From the NCBI RefSeq assembly GCF_009831235.1, contig NZ_WUUL01000004.1, forward strand, positions 1 through 64,000: a DNA stretch of 64,000 nucleotides. Reading direction: 5' to 3'. Each line of letters opens with the position of its first letter. Position 1 is the first letter of the stretch. This stretch comes from Shimazuella alba (GTDB taxonomy: Bacteria > Bacillota > Bacilli > Thermoactinomycetales > Thermoactinomycetaceae). Positions 1 to 9,179 of this stretch are shown one piece after another. A program made the position numbers and the translations under genes. Below the pieces are notes generated by a model. The model searched no databases and was not told the origin of the DNA. It saw nothing but the letters and a program-made list of their open reading frames with translations.

Positions 1-190
1 GACTATTTTTAAGATAACCTGTGATACAAATATCTTCTCCAAAACCTATTGAGATGTTTTCTAGTTCAAACGGCTGTGCCATCCATTCAAATCCTTTACG
101 CAAATAAGGGTAATATTGTTTTTTCTCCAAGTAGCTTGGGTGCGATGAAGGAAATAGCTTCTTGATCGTCTGTTGGAATGTAAGAAGGTC
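1..190 (-). CDS. Partial hypothetical protein, runs off the left edge
   Basis: A reading frame on the minus strand is open from about 190 to the window edge and reads as a coherent protein segment (PYLRKGFEWM, then ELENISIGFGEDICITGYL). An in-frame stop lies just upstream at 191-193 and no ATG, GTG or TTG with a ribosome-binding site is visible, so the 5' end may be damaged. A diverged second copy of the same segment lies at 1183-1335. I do not recognise the family; the nearby DUF4176 gene hints at a type VII secretion neighbourhood, which is only inference. Confidence 0.4.
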
Positions 191-555
191 TTATCCATGT
201 GATTTGATTGTTCTCCCTAAAAATCGCCTTTTATGAATGACTCCTAAGTTTTCATAACATAGGGGTAACTTTATCCAAAGAAGAAAAGTACATATTAAGA
301 TTTATCTTAGTCCTTTCCCTTTTCGAGTAGATATGCATAGATTAAACTTATGATGTAGTAGGCTCATGAAGAAAATGCCATCCTTTGTAGTTGTCTACTG
401 AAAGAATAGATCTCTTTCAATTTTTTGTATATTAATTGGATGGCGATGTACCGTGCCCCCTTATTGTTAACGTAACGAGGGCTGGTTAGTATAGTAAGAA
501 TGGACTTTAGACATAAAAATGTGAAGGACTTTGTTACAGTAGGAGGCAAAAGAGA

Positions 556-990
556 ATGATTATAAGGGAAATGATTACAGATGACATACCTGAACTTGCA
601 CAGTTATATAGTCAATTTTGGAACGAAGAATCTTGTATCGAAACAATGCATAACCAGTTTAATAAACTTCAAAAAAATAACTCACACATATTGATCAGTG
701 CTATTGAAAATAATAAACTAATTGGCTCAGTTATGGGAGTAATATGCGAGGAATTATATGGTGATTGTAAGCCTTTTTTAGTTCTTGAAAACATGATAGT
801 TGATAAAAATTATAGGAACAAAGGGATTGGGAAAGCATTAATATCCAAGATTGAGGAAATTGCCACCAATAGGGATTGTACCCAGGTGATACTTGTAACA
901 GAAAGTAATAGGTTTGATGCATGTAATTTCTATGAGTCAGCAGGATATAGCTCTCAAACTCATAAAGGGTTTAAAAAGAAGCTTAAATAA
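556..990 (+). CDS. GNAT family N-acetyltransferase
   Basis: A 144-residue protein of the Gcn5-related N-acetyltransferase fold. These enzymes move an acetyl group from acetyl-CoA to an amine on an antibiotic, amino acid or protein. The acetyl-CoA loop is seen as RNKGIGKAL near residues 86-94, preceded by the beta-strand LVLENMIVDKNYR and followed by the typical ending ACNFYESAGY. The ATG at 556 has a GGAGG ribosome-binding site at 541-545. Length and motif order match small AAC(6')-like or general GNAT proteins; the substrate cannot be told. It stands alone, with no gene close on either side. Confidence 0.85.
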   Translation: MIIREMITDDIPELAQLYSQFWNEESCIETMHNQFNKLQKNNSHILISAIENNKLIGSVMGVICEELYGDCKPFLVLENMIVDKNYRNKGIGKALISKIEEIATNRDCTQVILVTESNRFDACNFYESAGYSSQTHKGFKKKLK

Positions 991-1120
991 TTGTATTGTA
1001 ATAGGACCAATTGTCGTCAAGATAAGTAAAATGAATACCTCCAAAGCGATAAAATGAGCTTCTTTTTTACAAATAAGCCCAAAATTTCGTTTTGGGGTAC
1101 TATTAAACCACACATGGAAT

Positions 1121-1168
1121 GCAAAAAATTAAAGAGCCAATGTTCAAAGGTACATCACCTGGCATTGG
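1121..1168 (-). terminator. Terminator of the decayed gene at 1183-1335
   Basis: CCAATG at 1137-1142 pairs with CATTGG at 1163-1168, with an inner AGGT/ACCT pairing. On the minus strand it is followed by a T-rich run (complement of 1121-1136), and it lies directly after the stop of the minus-strand remnant. Confidence 0.6.
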
Positions 1169-1182
1169 TTCTATTTTATTGA

Positions 1183-1335
1183 CTATTTTTTTAGGATTTC
1201 CAGTAATATAAATGTTTCACCAAAATGTTCAATTGTTATGTTTTCTAGACGGCTTGTACCATTAAATCGAATCCTTGTCAAAATAGGTGCAATGTGCCAC
1301 TTTTCTTCAATGTTTTGGTGTGATGAAAGTCATAA
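1183..1335 (-). pseudogene. Diverged 3' fragment, paralogue of the gene at the left edge
   Basis: Read on the minus strand, this gives a segment ending in RLENITIEHFGETFILLEILKK and a stop at 1183-1185. It aligns in order with the partial frame at 1-190 (ELENISIGFGEDICITGYL). Both DNA stretches begin with the same words after a shared TCATCRCACC block, so they are duplicates. The upstream part is missing, so I call this a truncated copy. Function unknown. Confidence 0.45.
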
Positions 1336-1554
1336 TGAAAAGAAAATCCCATACTTACTAGGACTATTTCTTTTTATTATAGATACATGAAAGATTGTGG
1401 CGCTCGTTTGATATTAAATTCGTTCAATTCTTTGGGCCGATTATATCTCCAAGATCAATATGAAATTGCTCCGATCTAAAAGGTAAAATTGATTTCAGTA
1501 TTATCAAACAATAAAACAGGCAGCAACGCTGCCTTACATCTAGGAGGTACACGG

Positions 1555-1800
1555 TTGAAAGATGTTTTGTTGAATGTGGGAACAATCGTTAAAGCAGAAA
1601 TAGGTGAAGAGATTCATACAATCTTGATTATTGGTAAGCGTCAAGTAAAGGAATATAAAAACAGTTATGACAATGAATACAGTTATAAAGCATTGGATTA
1701 CATTGGGGTTCAGCTACCTGATGGCATCGAAGAAGGTATTTACCACTTCAATCATCTGGATATTGCGGAGATCATCTATGAACGGCATGTGGAACAGTAA
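1555..1800 (+). CDS. DUF4176 domain protein (type VII secretion-associated)
   Basis: An 81-residue protein matching the DUF4176 pattern: LLNVGTIVKAEIG (family LLPIGSVV), ILIIGKRQ, then KALDYIGVQLPDGI and YHFNHLDIAEII. DUF4176 proteins are small soluble proteins commonly encoded in Firmicute type VII (WXG100/LXG) secretion loci; the molecular role is not settled. A longer frame starts at TTG 1489, but the TTG at 1555 has a good AGGAGGT at 1542-1548 with six-base spacing and begins exactly where the family's conserved N terminus begins, so I choose it. No WXG100, EssC or LXG gene is seen nearby, so it is either an orphan or the edge of a locus. Confidence 0.7.
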   Translation: MKDVLLNVGTIVKAEIGEEIHTILIIGKRQVKEYKNSYDNEYSYKALDYIGVQLPDGIEEGIYHFNHLDIAEIIYERHVEQ

Positions 1801-1858
1801 ATCCAAATGTAAAATCTAGTAATTAAAAATAAAACATGAAAAAAGAACAGTATTGGAC

Positions 1859-2690
1859 ATGATTGTTTTTGGAATAGTAGTGATTATTGTTTGCCTTGTC
1901 GTTCCAAAACACAACCAAGATAGCCAGAGGATTAGGACACAATCCGTATCTTATGGCTGGACTTGTAGAAATCCTCTTTGGTTCACTTCTATTCATTCGG
2001 GGTCGTAAGCGAACGTCCCAAAGAAATGTGCCAATATTCTTGGAACTTGGGTATTTCATTAGTTTGAGCTTTGTTACTGGAATTAATATGTATGGATTAG
2101 CTAAAGAAAATCTTGTTTTAGGTTCTATCGTTGGGTTAAGGATATCAGGAGCTAAGTGGTTGATGGAATCGGTACTTTTATGGCTTTGGGTCGACAGTCA
2201 TAAGCCTTATCAAAAAAGTATTAGAGAACATATACAAGCAACCAAGCGAGATATCAAAGAAGAGAAAACGATTCAGCAAATCGAATGGATGAAATGGGAA
2301 GATCAGGAGCCAGATTTACGATTGATCAAAGAAGCTCGTTAGGCAGAAGAAAAACGAAAAGAGACAATAGGAGACGGGCTTCCTGAGTTTTTCCGAGTCG
2401 AATGGGAGCCAGCACAAGAGATTTTTATCACAACTACTCCCATGATAAAAGATGATCCACAAGAAATTGTTATAACCGTTAAAACGTCAAATAGGATTCC
2501 ATCGTGAAGAGATGCAAAAAAATCTTCTAGTTTGTTCCAACCAAACATAAAGGCTAGAGAAAAAGCAATTCAAACAGCGAAGCAACTGTCAGAAGAGTTA
2601 GGCAGAACCCCAACCACAAAGGAGTTAATGGAACAATGATTAATTGAGCACTATTCTCGATTAGCACGTAAGGAGATTGAAAGCGCATAA
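1859..2690 (+). pseudogene. Decayed DUF2637 family membrane protein gene
   Basis: The 5' part starts as MIVFGIVVII at 1859, then needs a -1 shift to continue as FALSFQNTTKIARGLG at about 1890. That is the DUF2637 signature (ALSF..L..LA...G) followed by transmembrane segments and FIRGRKR. The long frame 1887-2342 carries most of the membrane domain and a charged stretch; an in-frame TAG at 2340 interrupts it. Beyond it the frame continues (PEFFRVEWEPAQEIFI), stops again, and a final piece reads KQLSEELGRTPTTKELMEQ, stop, LIEHYSRLARKEIESA, like the helix-turn-helix-type tails of such proteins. DUF2637 proteins are typical of actinobacterial plasmids and integrative elements. Several independent lesions make this a clear pseudogene. 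Confidence 0.7.
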
Positions 2691-3306
2691 ACTTCAAAAG
2701 AGACGATGGGAGACGGTGTGAATATGATTGAAATTATGTCTCTTAGTAAATAACTCAAAAGCGTACAAAACTGCATGAGAGGAGGAACGGAGACGAACAA
2801 TGATAATACCTATTGAACAGACAATTGTTATATATATACAACAATTGGCGGACTGTTTTTCTATCAACAAATAAGATTGTTTGATATACTCATCCCCTTG
2901 AGGGGTGAGACTATGGTTTATCTTCTTACAAGAAAAATCAGCCGTAAGTGGTCAAAGCTTTGAGTATTGGATTATACTGATTATGTTCATCTTGATAATG
3001 AACGATTGATATTAACCAAATTCAATCAAGTAAAACCAATGAATTCTTCAAGCTGTTGACGATCCTTCCATCGAATCGATCAAAAGCTGGATTCGTTCTT
3101 TTATGGAGAAAAAGACGATATCAGAAATCGTAATATCTGGGTGGATCTCTATGAGTGTTTCAATTTACTGTTGGACAACAGTCTTCTACGTACATAATGA
3201 TCAATTAAAATAATTTCGTCATATCATCAATCCATCATTGATATTATCCTCATGACAAAAAATCGCTTAACATGTTTTTTTAGCAAATTCGAAATAACGC
3301 CATAAA
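2691..3306 (+). other. Stretch of broken reading frames, no intact gene
   Basis: Only short coding-like fragments are visible. One starts at 2801 with GGAGG upstream (MIIPIEQTIVIYIQQLADCF, then a stop). Another near 3090-3200 reads FFYGEKDDIRNRNIWVDLYE. They follow directly on the DUF2637 pseudogene and may be remains of its element partners (for example a replication or transfer gene), but I cannot assign a family. Confidence 0.35.
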
Positions 3307-3311
3307 TCAGT

Positions 3312-3341
3312 GTCCCCCTCTTTCTTCAGAAAGAGGGGGAC
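3312..3341. repeat. Perfect 13-bp hairpin
   Basis: GTCCCCCTCTTTC at 3312-3324 pairs perfectly with 3329-3341 around the loop TTCA. No T-run follows on either strand, so it is not a standard intrinsic terminator. It marks the border between A+T-rich debris and the G+C-rich radical SAM cassette. Confidence 0.6.
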
Positions 3342-3406
3342 CCAGGCGAAGCGTCAGCTTACTCATCGCTTAGCAATCATACGATTGACTAGCGAATAAC
3401 CTGGTT

Positions 3407-3433
3407 AGCGGGAGGTGTTCTTCTCCTCCTGCT
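3407..3433 (-). terminator. Stem-loop terminator of the radical SAM gene
   Basis: AGCGGGAGG at 3407-3415 pairs with CCTCCTGCT at 3425-3433. It lies just past the stop of the minus-strand gene and has no T-run, a style common in actinobacteria. Confidence 0.5.
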
Positions 3434-3444
3434 TTGCGGCTATC

Positions 3445-4539
3445 TTACTTAGCCGTGGTCAATTCTTGGTATTCCTGTTCCCTGAAGTCCAATACCTCCT
3501 GGCATCGAGGGCTGTTGACGAACTCCGACACAGGCATAACAAGATCCATCCGCTGAATGCAGATGCCGACTACGTAACCTCCCCCCATAGCCTTGTAGAG
3601 TCGCATGCCATAATAGCCTTCTTGGCAGTCGATGGGGTTATTGAGGCTGCATCCCTGACAAGTGTCAGGAAGTCGGACCGTTCGGATTTTCTTGAAGTGA
3701 ATCCTCCTTTTGTCAGGGAGTTCGTACACGGTTCGCGCGCCTGAGACTCCTGCTGTCACGTAGTTTGCGACCGGCTTGGCGTTCAGGTCGGCGAAGATTT
3801 GATGGATAGCATCGATGGATGCTTGACCATCATCCAGTGAGTTGAGCAGCCGAACGGACACCTCGCTGGAATACTGCTCCAGTAGGCGATGGACGCGAGG
3901 AATGTGGTCGTGGTTGACGACGACGATATTCGCACTCGCTTTGACGCCGTTGGAGAGAGCCGCGTCGATGCTCCTCGCCAAAGACCTCAGCTTCACTTCC
4001 GCCAGCTTTTCATTGCGGAACTTTTCGTTTTGCACTTCTGCCAACTCTTGAGGAGTTGTTCCGAAAATGGAAAAGTTCACGCGATCCAGACCCGCTGCCG
4101 CACTCGGCGGAATGGCCTTGGGGTTCTCTCCGTTGGAGGTCATCCCCACCTCATAGCCGTTCTCTGTAGCGGCTCGGACGATTTCGGCGACTCGGGGGTG
4201 CAGGGTCGGTTCTCCACCCGTGAGGTGGATTTCCGTTGTCCCGAATACCTCTCGAATCGCGTTCAGCGCTGCGATAAACTCAGCGTCTGGTTCAACAAGA
4301 TCGGAAAGGAAGTTTACTCCGTTCGTCTTGCTGTAAATCGACCGTCGACCCGACTTCCCACCATCCTTCCAGATGGGGGTAGACCCTTCTTTGAAGGGAC
4401 TGATAGGAAGAAGGTTGCGGTTGTCTGAAGACACCGGAACCCCCTCGTTGTGACAGAAGGTGCAGGTGAGCCCGCAAGCGTCACCGACCTTCACTCGGAG
4501 GGAGAGGTCCTTTTCTACATGCGTTGGAACAGTTACCAC
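3445..4539 (-). CDS. Radical SAM protein, MoaA/PqqE-like architecture
   Basis: A 364-residue radical SAM enzyme. The [4Fe-4S] cluster motif CxxxCxxC is Cys22, Cys26, Cys29 (CGLTCTFC), the SAM-binding GGEP motif follows (LTGGEPTLHP, near residue 110), and a second cysteine group CQGC plus DCQEGYYG near residue 300 recalls the auxiliary-cluster region of MoaA-type enzymes. Such proteins start radical chemistry by cleaving S-adenosylmethionine; the substrate here is unknown. The GTG at 4539 follows AAAGGG. Base and codon use are far more G+C-rich than the surroundings (NNC/NNG third positions), and it has no pathway partner beside it, so it looks like an actinobacterial gene acquired alone. A molybdopterin role is unlikely without other moa genes. 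Confidence 0.8.
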   Translation of the reverse strand: MVTVPTHVEKDLSLRVKVGDACGLTCTFCHNEGVPVSSDNRNLLPISPFKEGSTPIWKDGGKSGRRSIYSKTNGVNFLSDLVEPDAEFIAALNAIREVFGTTEIHLTGGEPTLHPRVAEIVRAATENGYEVGMTSNGENPKAIPPSAAAGLDRVNFSIFGTTPQELAEVQNEKFRNEKLAEVKLRSLARSIDAALSNGVKASANIVVVNHDHIPRVHRLLEQYSSEVSVRLLNSLDDGQASIDAIHQIFADLNAKPVANYVTAGVSGARTVYELPDKRRIHFKKIRTVRLPDTCQGCSLNNPIDCQEGYYGMRLYKAMGGGYVVGICIQRMDLVMPVSEFVNSPRCQEVLDFREQEYQELTTAK

Positions 4540-4811
4540 GATACCCTTTCGTTCTGGAATCTCCCGAAGAGAGATCCGCTAACTCCAGATGATTTGTCTG
4601 GATTCCTAGAACACGATTCCGATCAACTCCTTTTGATCGGTTGTCACGCCTACTGAGGAAAAGGTATTTCCTTCTGCTACTCGAATAGGCTTGTTCCATG
4701 TGTTCCTATTAATTATAACAATAAATCAGAAAATTAAAAACTAACATTCTTGCCACGAAATACGATTTGGCTAAAAAATGAAATGATCTTGCAGAATTAT
4801 GTCGCTGTAGT

Positions 4812-4860
4812 ACAAGCATCTCTTGCATACCTATATATTAGGTGGTGATGAGATGCTTGT
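4812..4860. repeat. Perfect 11-bp inverted repeat in front of LSR1
   Basis: ACAAGCATCTC (4812-4822) and GAGATGCTTGT (4850-4860) are exact inverted copies around a 27-base loop. The loop holds AGGTGGTGAT, a ribosome-binding site for the small frame starting at 4853. It could be a regulatory hairpin or part of the recombinase attachment region. Confidence 0.5.
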
Positions 4861-5062
4861 TGTTATGGTACAAGGTGAATTAGCGAATAAACTCCGTCGG
4901 AATTGTTACGATTTTCTCATCGATAAGTATAGAAGGGAGAAACTAAGCGTTGATTGGAGTTTACGCACGTGTGAGTACAGAAGAACAAGCGAAGAAGGGG
5001 TTCAGTCTCAAGGATCAGATAAAGGAATGTCGGAAGAAAGCAAACAGTGCAGAGATCATTGA
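4853..5062 (+). CDS. Possible small leader frame overlapping the LSR1 start
   Basis: An ATG at 4853 follows GGTGGTGAT and opens a frame beginning MLVVMVQGELANKLRRNC. It runs 113 bases into the recombinase gene in another frame. The first 35 residues look like protein (mixed charged helix); the rest simply shadows the recombinase. It may be a short gene whose natural stop was lost, or chance. Confidence 0.25.
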   Translation: MLVVMVQGELANKLRRNCYDFLIDKYRREKLSVDWSLRTCEYRRTSEEGVQSQGSDKGMSEESKQCRDH

Positions 5063-6473
5063 ATATATCGATGATGGTTTTTCTGGTGAGTTTATTGATC
5101 GCCCTGCTCTTACTCAGCTGAGAGAAGATGCACGAAAAGGATTGATAAACAAGGTTATCTGTCTTGATCCAGATCGTTTATCAAGAAAACTAATGAATCA
5201 GCTTATCATTACTGATGAGCTAGACAAAAAAGAAATCAAGTTGGAGTTTGTAAATGGTGAATATGCTAAAACCCCAGAAGGAAATTTGTTTTATAGCCTG
5301 CGTGGTGCAATATCTGAGTTTGAAAAAGCAAAAATAAAAGAGCGTACAAGTCGAGGACGTAAAGAAAAAGCGAAACAAGGCAAAGTACTAAGGGATTTTG
5401 TTATATACGGTTATACATACAATAAGCAGACAGAACAATTAGAAATCAATGAAGAAGAAGCTAAAGTAGTAAAATTGATTTTTGATCTATTTACTAAGCC
5501 TAATGATATGGTAAAAGGTATTAATGGTATTGCAAAGTTTCTCACAGCACAGGGCGTTCCAACTAAAAGAGGAGCGAATGTTTGGCATCGGCAAGTGGTG
5601 CGACAAATCATACTAAATCCTGTTTATATGGGCGAGTTTTATCAGAACAAGTGGAATACAGAAGGTATGCTTGGTAATCAGTTTCGCTCTAAAGAAGAGA
5701 AAGTATCTATGAAACTACGATCAAAAGATGAATGGATTAAAATTCCTTGTCCTCCTATAGTTGACGAAGCAACCTACCACCATGCACAAAAATTAATAAG
5801 AGATTCCAGAAGACGTTTTGCCAAAGAGAGCCTATATTCGTATTTATTAAGCGGGATATTACGCTGTGGAAAATGTGGAAATACGCTTACTGGAAGAAAA
5901 GCGAAAAACTGGGGTAAATATGAGTTTGAGTATACAGATAAGAAAAATTATTCTGGAGCAAAACACCCTGGATGTGGTCTTCACATGAAGTGTGAGGAAC
6001 TGGATACACATGTTTGGAATCAGTTATTAGAGTGGTTGGATCAGCCAGATGAGATTACAGCTACTATTGCTGATGGAATGATTTCAGAGAATGAAATTGG
6101 GACATTTGAACAAGTAGAAATGGAAAGATTAGAGCGGGAGATTGAAAAGACGAAAAAGGCAAGGAAAAAGGTATTAAAGCTATTTGCATTTGCAGATGAG
6201 GAGGATATGACAGAAGAGGAAATAAAACAATCTATCCGTGAATTAAAGGATAAAGAGAATGAGTTGGAACAAAAGTTATTGAGTTTACAGCAGAAAGTAA
6301 AACAAGATGAGGAACATCATTATACTGCTGAAGTATTGCGAGATGCAGCTGAATACTATTTAAGTAAAAAAGGAGAACAAGAGTTTACTTTCGAGGATAA
6401 ACAACATCTAATCCGCCAAGTGGTTAGGGAAATAGTGCTGTATGATGATCGTGTAGAAATCTACACGTTTTAG
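4950..6473 (+). CDS. Large serine recombinase (LSR1)
   Basis: A 507-residue site-specific recombinase of the resolvase/invertase superfamily. The N-terminal catalytic domain begins IGVYARVSTEEQ with the nucleophile serine at residue 9 and continues with CLDPDRLSRKL and SEFEKAKIKERTSRGR. It is followed by the recombinase domain (about residues 160-280), the zinc ribbon LRCGKCGNTL (near 310), and a coiled coil (about 375-440). Such enzymes integrate and excise phages and elements, including sporulation skin elements, by cutting att sites through a covalent serine link. TTG 4950 is the likely start, with GGGAGA upstream. All key parts are present, so it should be active. Two extra copies of its extreme 3' end occur at 10801 and 12389. 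No cargo clearly belongs to it. Confidence 0.9.
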   Translation: MIGVYARVSTEEQAKKGFSLKDQIKECRKKANSAEIIEYIDDGFSGEFIDRPALTQLREDARKGLINKVICLDPDRLSRKLMNQLIITDELDKKEIKLEFVNGEYAKTPEGNLFYSLRGAISEFEKAKIKERTSRGRKEKAKQGKVLRDFVIYGYTYNKQTEQLEINEEEAKVVKLIFDLFTKPNDMVKGINGIAKFLTAQGVPTKRGANVWHRQVVRQIILNPVYMGEFYQNKWNTEGMLGNQFRSKEEKVSMKLRSKDEWIKIPCPPIVDEATYHHAQKLIRDSRRRFAKESLYSYLLSGILRCGKCGNTLTGRKAKNWGKYEFEYTDKKNYSGAKHPGCGLHMKCEELDTHVWNQLLEWLDQPDEITATIADGMISENEIGTFEQVEMERLEREIEKTKKARKKVLKLFAFADEEDMTEEEIKQSIRELKDKENELEQKLLSLQQKVKQDEEHHYTAEVLRDAAEYYLSKKGEQEFTFEDKQHLIRQVVREIVLYDDRVEIYTF

Positions 6474-7525
6474 ATATATCTGTAACTAAATACATGAAAT
6501 GACTTTATCTAGTACATAAATCAGTCGCGGTGGTGTTTCACCATGATCTGTTGAACCCAGTATAACACCACCATTGTTTCTTGCAGATCGAGACCTCTTA
6601 CTGGCTGGACCGTTTATTGATCTCGGACAGACCCGCTTCGAGCGTCTGGTATTAGGCCGATTAAGTTGACCATATGAGATCAACTCGACTATTCTGTGAT
6701 CATGAGCTCACGAGGAACATTCTCGTGTACCTAGCTCCTTTTTATCTCCTATTTTCAGCTAACCTCCTACCTCTCTTTGACATCAAACATACATACCCAT
6801 CTACCTGAACTGAATGTTATCTCTATGTAAGAGAAGTCTTTATTCCACCTTTTTGAGGTTTGTCAGGTAGGTCAAGCTTCAATGTTGTTAGTATAAATGA
6901 AATCCCTTATAAACAACGGCATTTCGCCTTTGTATATCGATTAGCCTTTGCCTTTTTTCGTTTTTTGTTTTTGGGAACAGAGCAGTTTTTTATCATAGGT
7001 ACAATATTTCGCTGTAATTCTTGTATCAAACACAAATAGAGGATGTCCTTTTTCTAATCATCCTCTTCTAAAATCATTCGAATCAAGCGGTTTTTTAGTT
7101 TTCCAATGAGAATTTTTTTGTTGGTGTGGTATTCTTCATCAGGACTCAAGTTGTTTTTTATATGTTAATGAAATAACTTTATAAGTTTATATACCAAAAC
7201 ACTTAAATAATAATTGCTTTAATCACATTAGAAGATAGGCGTAATATTTGAAATTTTAGTAATGAAATATCAGCTGCCTAATTATAATGATATGAGTACG
7301 AATTATGATATGTGGGTGGTGGGGAACATTACAACATTTTATTTTTAAACAATGATGCAGTTTTAACGATAATTTAGTTTACAAATTGAATATGGGGCAA
7401 CAACCTTTGAATGAAGGATCGTTATCGTAAGCCGACACATTTAACCAGTTATACTATCATTGTTTCATCAGTATGATGCACATCAATTGCGATGAGTCTA
7501 AATTAATGTGTACAGGGGGAGTACA
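6474..7525. other. Long stretch without an intact gene
   Basis: A G+C-richer block at about 6525-6680, full of short complementary words, looks structured but I cannot assign it. At 7054-7149 on the minus strand a fragment reads SPDEEYHTNKKILIGKLKN and ends LIRMILEEDD before a stop, the tail of an unknown protein. The rest is A+T-rich and empty apart from whatever promoter drives the methyltransferase at 7526. Confidence 0.4.
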
Positions 7526-8209
7526 ATGGATACAAAAGAATCCTCTTTATATAAAGAAAAAAATGATGATTATTATGAAGGTGCCAATCCTTATTTGTTA
7601 AAACATATAAATAAGGGATGGACTGAAGTTCTTGATATTGGCTGTTCTAAAGGGGGATTAGGAGCTGCGATAAAAGAAAAGGGGATACGGGTTTCGGGTA
7701 TTGAAAATTTTGAAGAAGCAGCACAAATCGCAAAAGGAAAGTTGGATCATGTAATCCAAGGAAATATAGAAACAATGGAATTGCCATATGAGAAAGAGCA
7801 ATTTGATTGTATTATTTTTGGAGACGTACTAGAACATTTATTTGATCCGTGGGTTGTTTTAAAGAAAGTAAAACCTTATGTAAAAAAAGAAGGAAGTATC
7901 CTAACAAGTATACCAAACGCTGCCCACATTTCAATAGTGATTTCTCTGCTTAACGGAGATTGGACATATGAAGAAGCTGGATTAATGGATAAAACACATA
8001 TTCGTTTCTTTACGTTTAAGGAGATGGTGCGTCTATTTACAAATACGGGTTTTTCGATTAATAAAGTTGAGCGTGTATATGCTCCCTATGGTAATTATAT
8101 TCCGATTATTCAAGATTTATATGAAGTTTGTAGAAAACATAATATTGGAAATGAATTTATGATGGAAACACCTGTTTATCAATATGTGATTGAAGCAGTG
8201 AAAGTGTGA
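7526..8209 (+). CDS. Class I SAM-dependent methyltransferase
   Basis: A 227-residue methyltransferase of the Methyltransf_23/UbiG-like type. Motif I is VLDIGCSKGGLGAAI (near residue 38), motif II is DCIIFGDVLEHLFDPW, and the later SIPNAAH and LNGDWTYEEAGLMDKTHIRF are typical of methyltransferases in surface-glycan and spore or flagellar glycosylation clusters. ATG 7526 follows GGGGGAG with five-base spacing; an earlier in-frame ATG-like start at 7508 lacks one. The next gene is a glycosyltransferase and then an rfbA stub, so it probably modified a sugar of a surface glycan. Target unknown. Confidence 0.8.
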   Translation: MDTKESSLYKEKNDDYYEGANPYLLKHINKGWTEVLDIGCSKGGLGAAIKEKGIRVSGIENFEEAAQIAKGKLDHVIQGNIETMELPYEKEQFDCIIFGDVLEHLFDPWVVLKKVKPYVKKEGSILTSIPNAAHISIVISLLNGDWTYEEAGLMDKTHIRFFTFKEMVRLFTNTGFSINKVERVYAPYGNYIPIIQDLYEVCRKHNIGNEFMMETPVYQYVIEAVKV

Positions 8210-8283
8210 TTGAAACAGTGAAAACGATTTATTTGTTACATGTATAAACATCTGTTTTCATAAACAGAAAAGAAAGGAATATC

Positions 8284-8967
8284 ATGTTGAAAGAAAAGAC
8301 GATTTTAGTGATCGTTTGTGTGAATAATGAAGAGTTATTTACACAATGTGAGAGGCAAATTAAAAATGTAGTTGTTCCTTCAGGGTATCAAGTTCATATA
8401 TATCCAATCCATTCTGCGACAAGTATGACAAGCGCTTATAATCAAGCAATATTAAATCCGGCGAAGTATAAAGTATATCTACACCAAGATACATTTCTTA
8501 TCAATCGTAACTTATTTATTGATCTTATTTCTCTTTTTACATCCAATGAAAAACTCGGGTTAATCGGAGTAACGGGGAGTGAATTTTTACCTAGTAATGG
8601 TATTTGGTGGGAAGGGAGAAATTTAGTAGGGCAAGTTATTGAGTATAGAAGACAAAATTATCAATTATTAAGTTTTGACAAAGGTTTTTATGAACCAAAG
8701 CCTTTTACTTCTGTTCAGGCAATAGATGGTTTGTTTATGGCGACGCAGTATGATTTGCCATGGAGAGATGATTTGTTTGATGGCTTTCATTTCTATGATG
8801 TTTCACAGTCACTTGAATTTCGTAGAGCAGGCTATTTAGTTGGTGTTCCTAACCAAATGAGACCGTGGTGTCTTCACTATAGTGGAGATGAGTTTGATGC
8901 GGTTTCCTATGGAAAATACCAACAAATTTTTCTAAAGAACTATATGAATGATCTAATCCCGATTTAA
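8284..8967 (+). CDS. Glycosyltransferase family 2-like protein
   Basis: A 227-residue cytoplasmic protein resembling the Glyco_tranf_2_5 group. It has an N-terminal nucleotide-binding beta strand (TILVIVCVNNEE), an acidic motif KVYLHQDTFLINRNL in the place of the metal-binding DxD region, VTGSEFLPSNGIWWEG, then a YDLPWRDDLFDGFHFYD segment and HYSGDEFD near the end. It presumably transfers a sugar to a surface polymer or protein. It follows the methyltransferase by 74 bases in the same direction and is followed by an rfbA fragment, so it looks like the surviving part of a surface-sugar operon. Confidence 0.75.
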   Translation: MLKEKTILVIVCVNNEELFTQCERQIKNVVVPSGYQVHIYPIHSATSMTSAYNQAILNPAKYKVYLHQDTFLINRNLFIDLISLFTSNEKLGLIGVTGSEFLPSNGIWWEGRNLVGQVIEYRRQNYQLLSFDKGFYEPKPFTSVQAIDGLFMATQYDLPWRDDLFDGFHFYDVSQSLEFRRAGYLVGVPNQMRPWCLHYSGDEFDAVSYGKYQQIFLKNYMNDLIPI

Positions 8968-8980
8968 AGGGGAATTAGGA

Positions 8981-9037
8981 TTGAGGAGTATTATTTTGGC
9001 AGGAGGAACAGGATCAAAACCAATGTTGTCTGGTTAG
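8981..9037 (+). pseudogene. rfbA: Stub of a glucose-1-phosphate thymidylyltransferase gene
   Basis: A TTG at 8981 with GGGGAATTAGGA upstream opens RSIILAGGTGSKPMLSG and then a stop at 9035-9037. The start matches the nucleotide-binding N terminus of RfbA/RmlA (KGIILAGGTGSRL). Only 18 codons remain, so the gene was cut off; it fits the preceding glycan genes. Confidence 0.6.
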
Positions 9038-9126
9038 TTCAATCCACTCATAATAACATGCATAGTAATGATACAGATCCAAATTTTCTATTCTGTAAAA
9101 TCTTTGTGGTATGGGGCACATGGAGG

Positions 9127-9176
9127 AGCCACTCTAGAATTAATTAGATAGTTAAAGTGTAGAGTGGCTATTTTTA
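9127..9176 (+). terminator. Intrinsic terminator
   Basis: AGCCACTCTA (9127-9136) pairs with TAGAGTGGCT (9160-9169), followed by ATTTTTACTT. It probably ends the glycan operon. Confidence 0.75.
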
Positions 9177-9179
9177 CTT

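Noticed and set aside
3415-4428. Plus-strand frames opposite the radical SAM gene
   Set aside because: They mirror a G+C-rich gene, have no ribosome-binding sites and show no family motifs.
6486-6683. A 65-codon minus-strand frame and a suspected IS110-type end
   Set aside because: The frame is Arg/Ser-rich text from a structured block; I could not match it to any element end with confidence.
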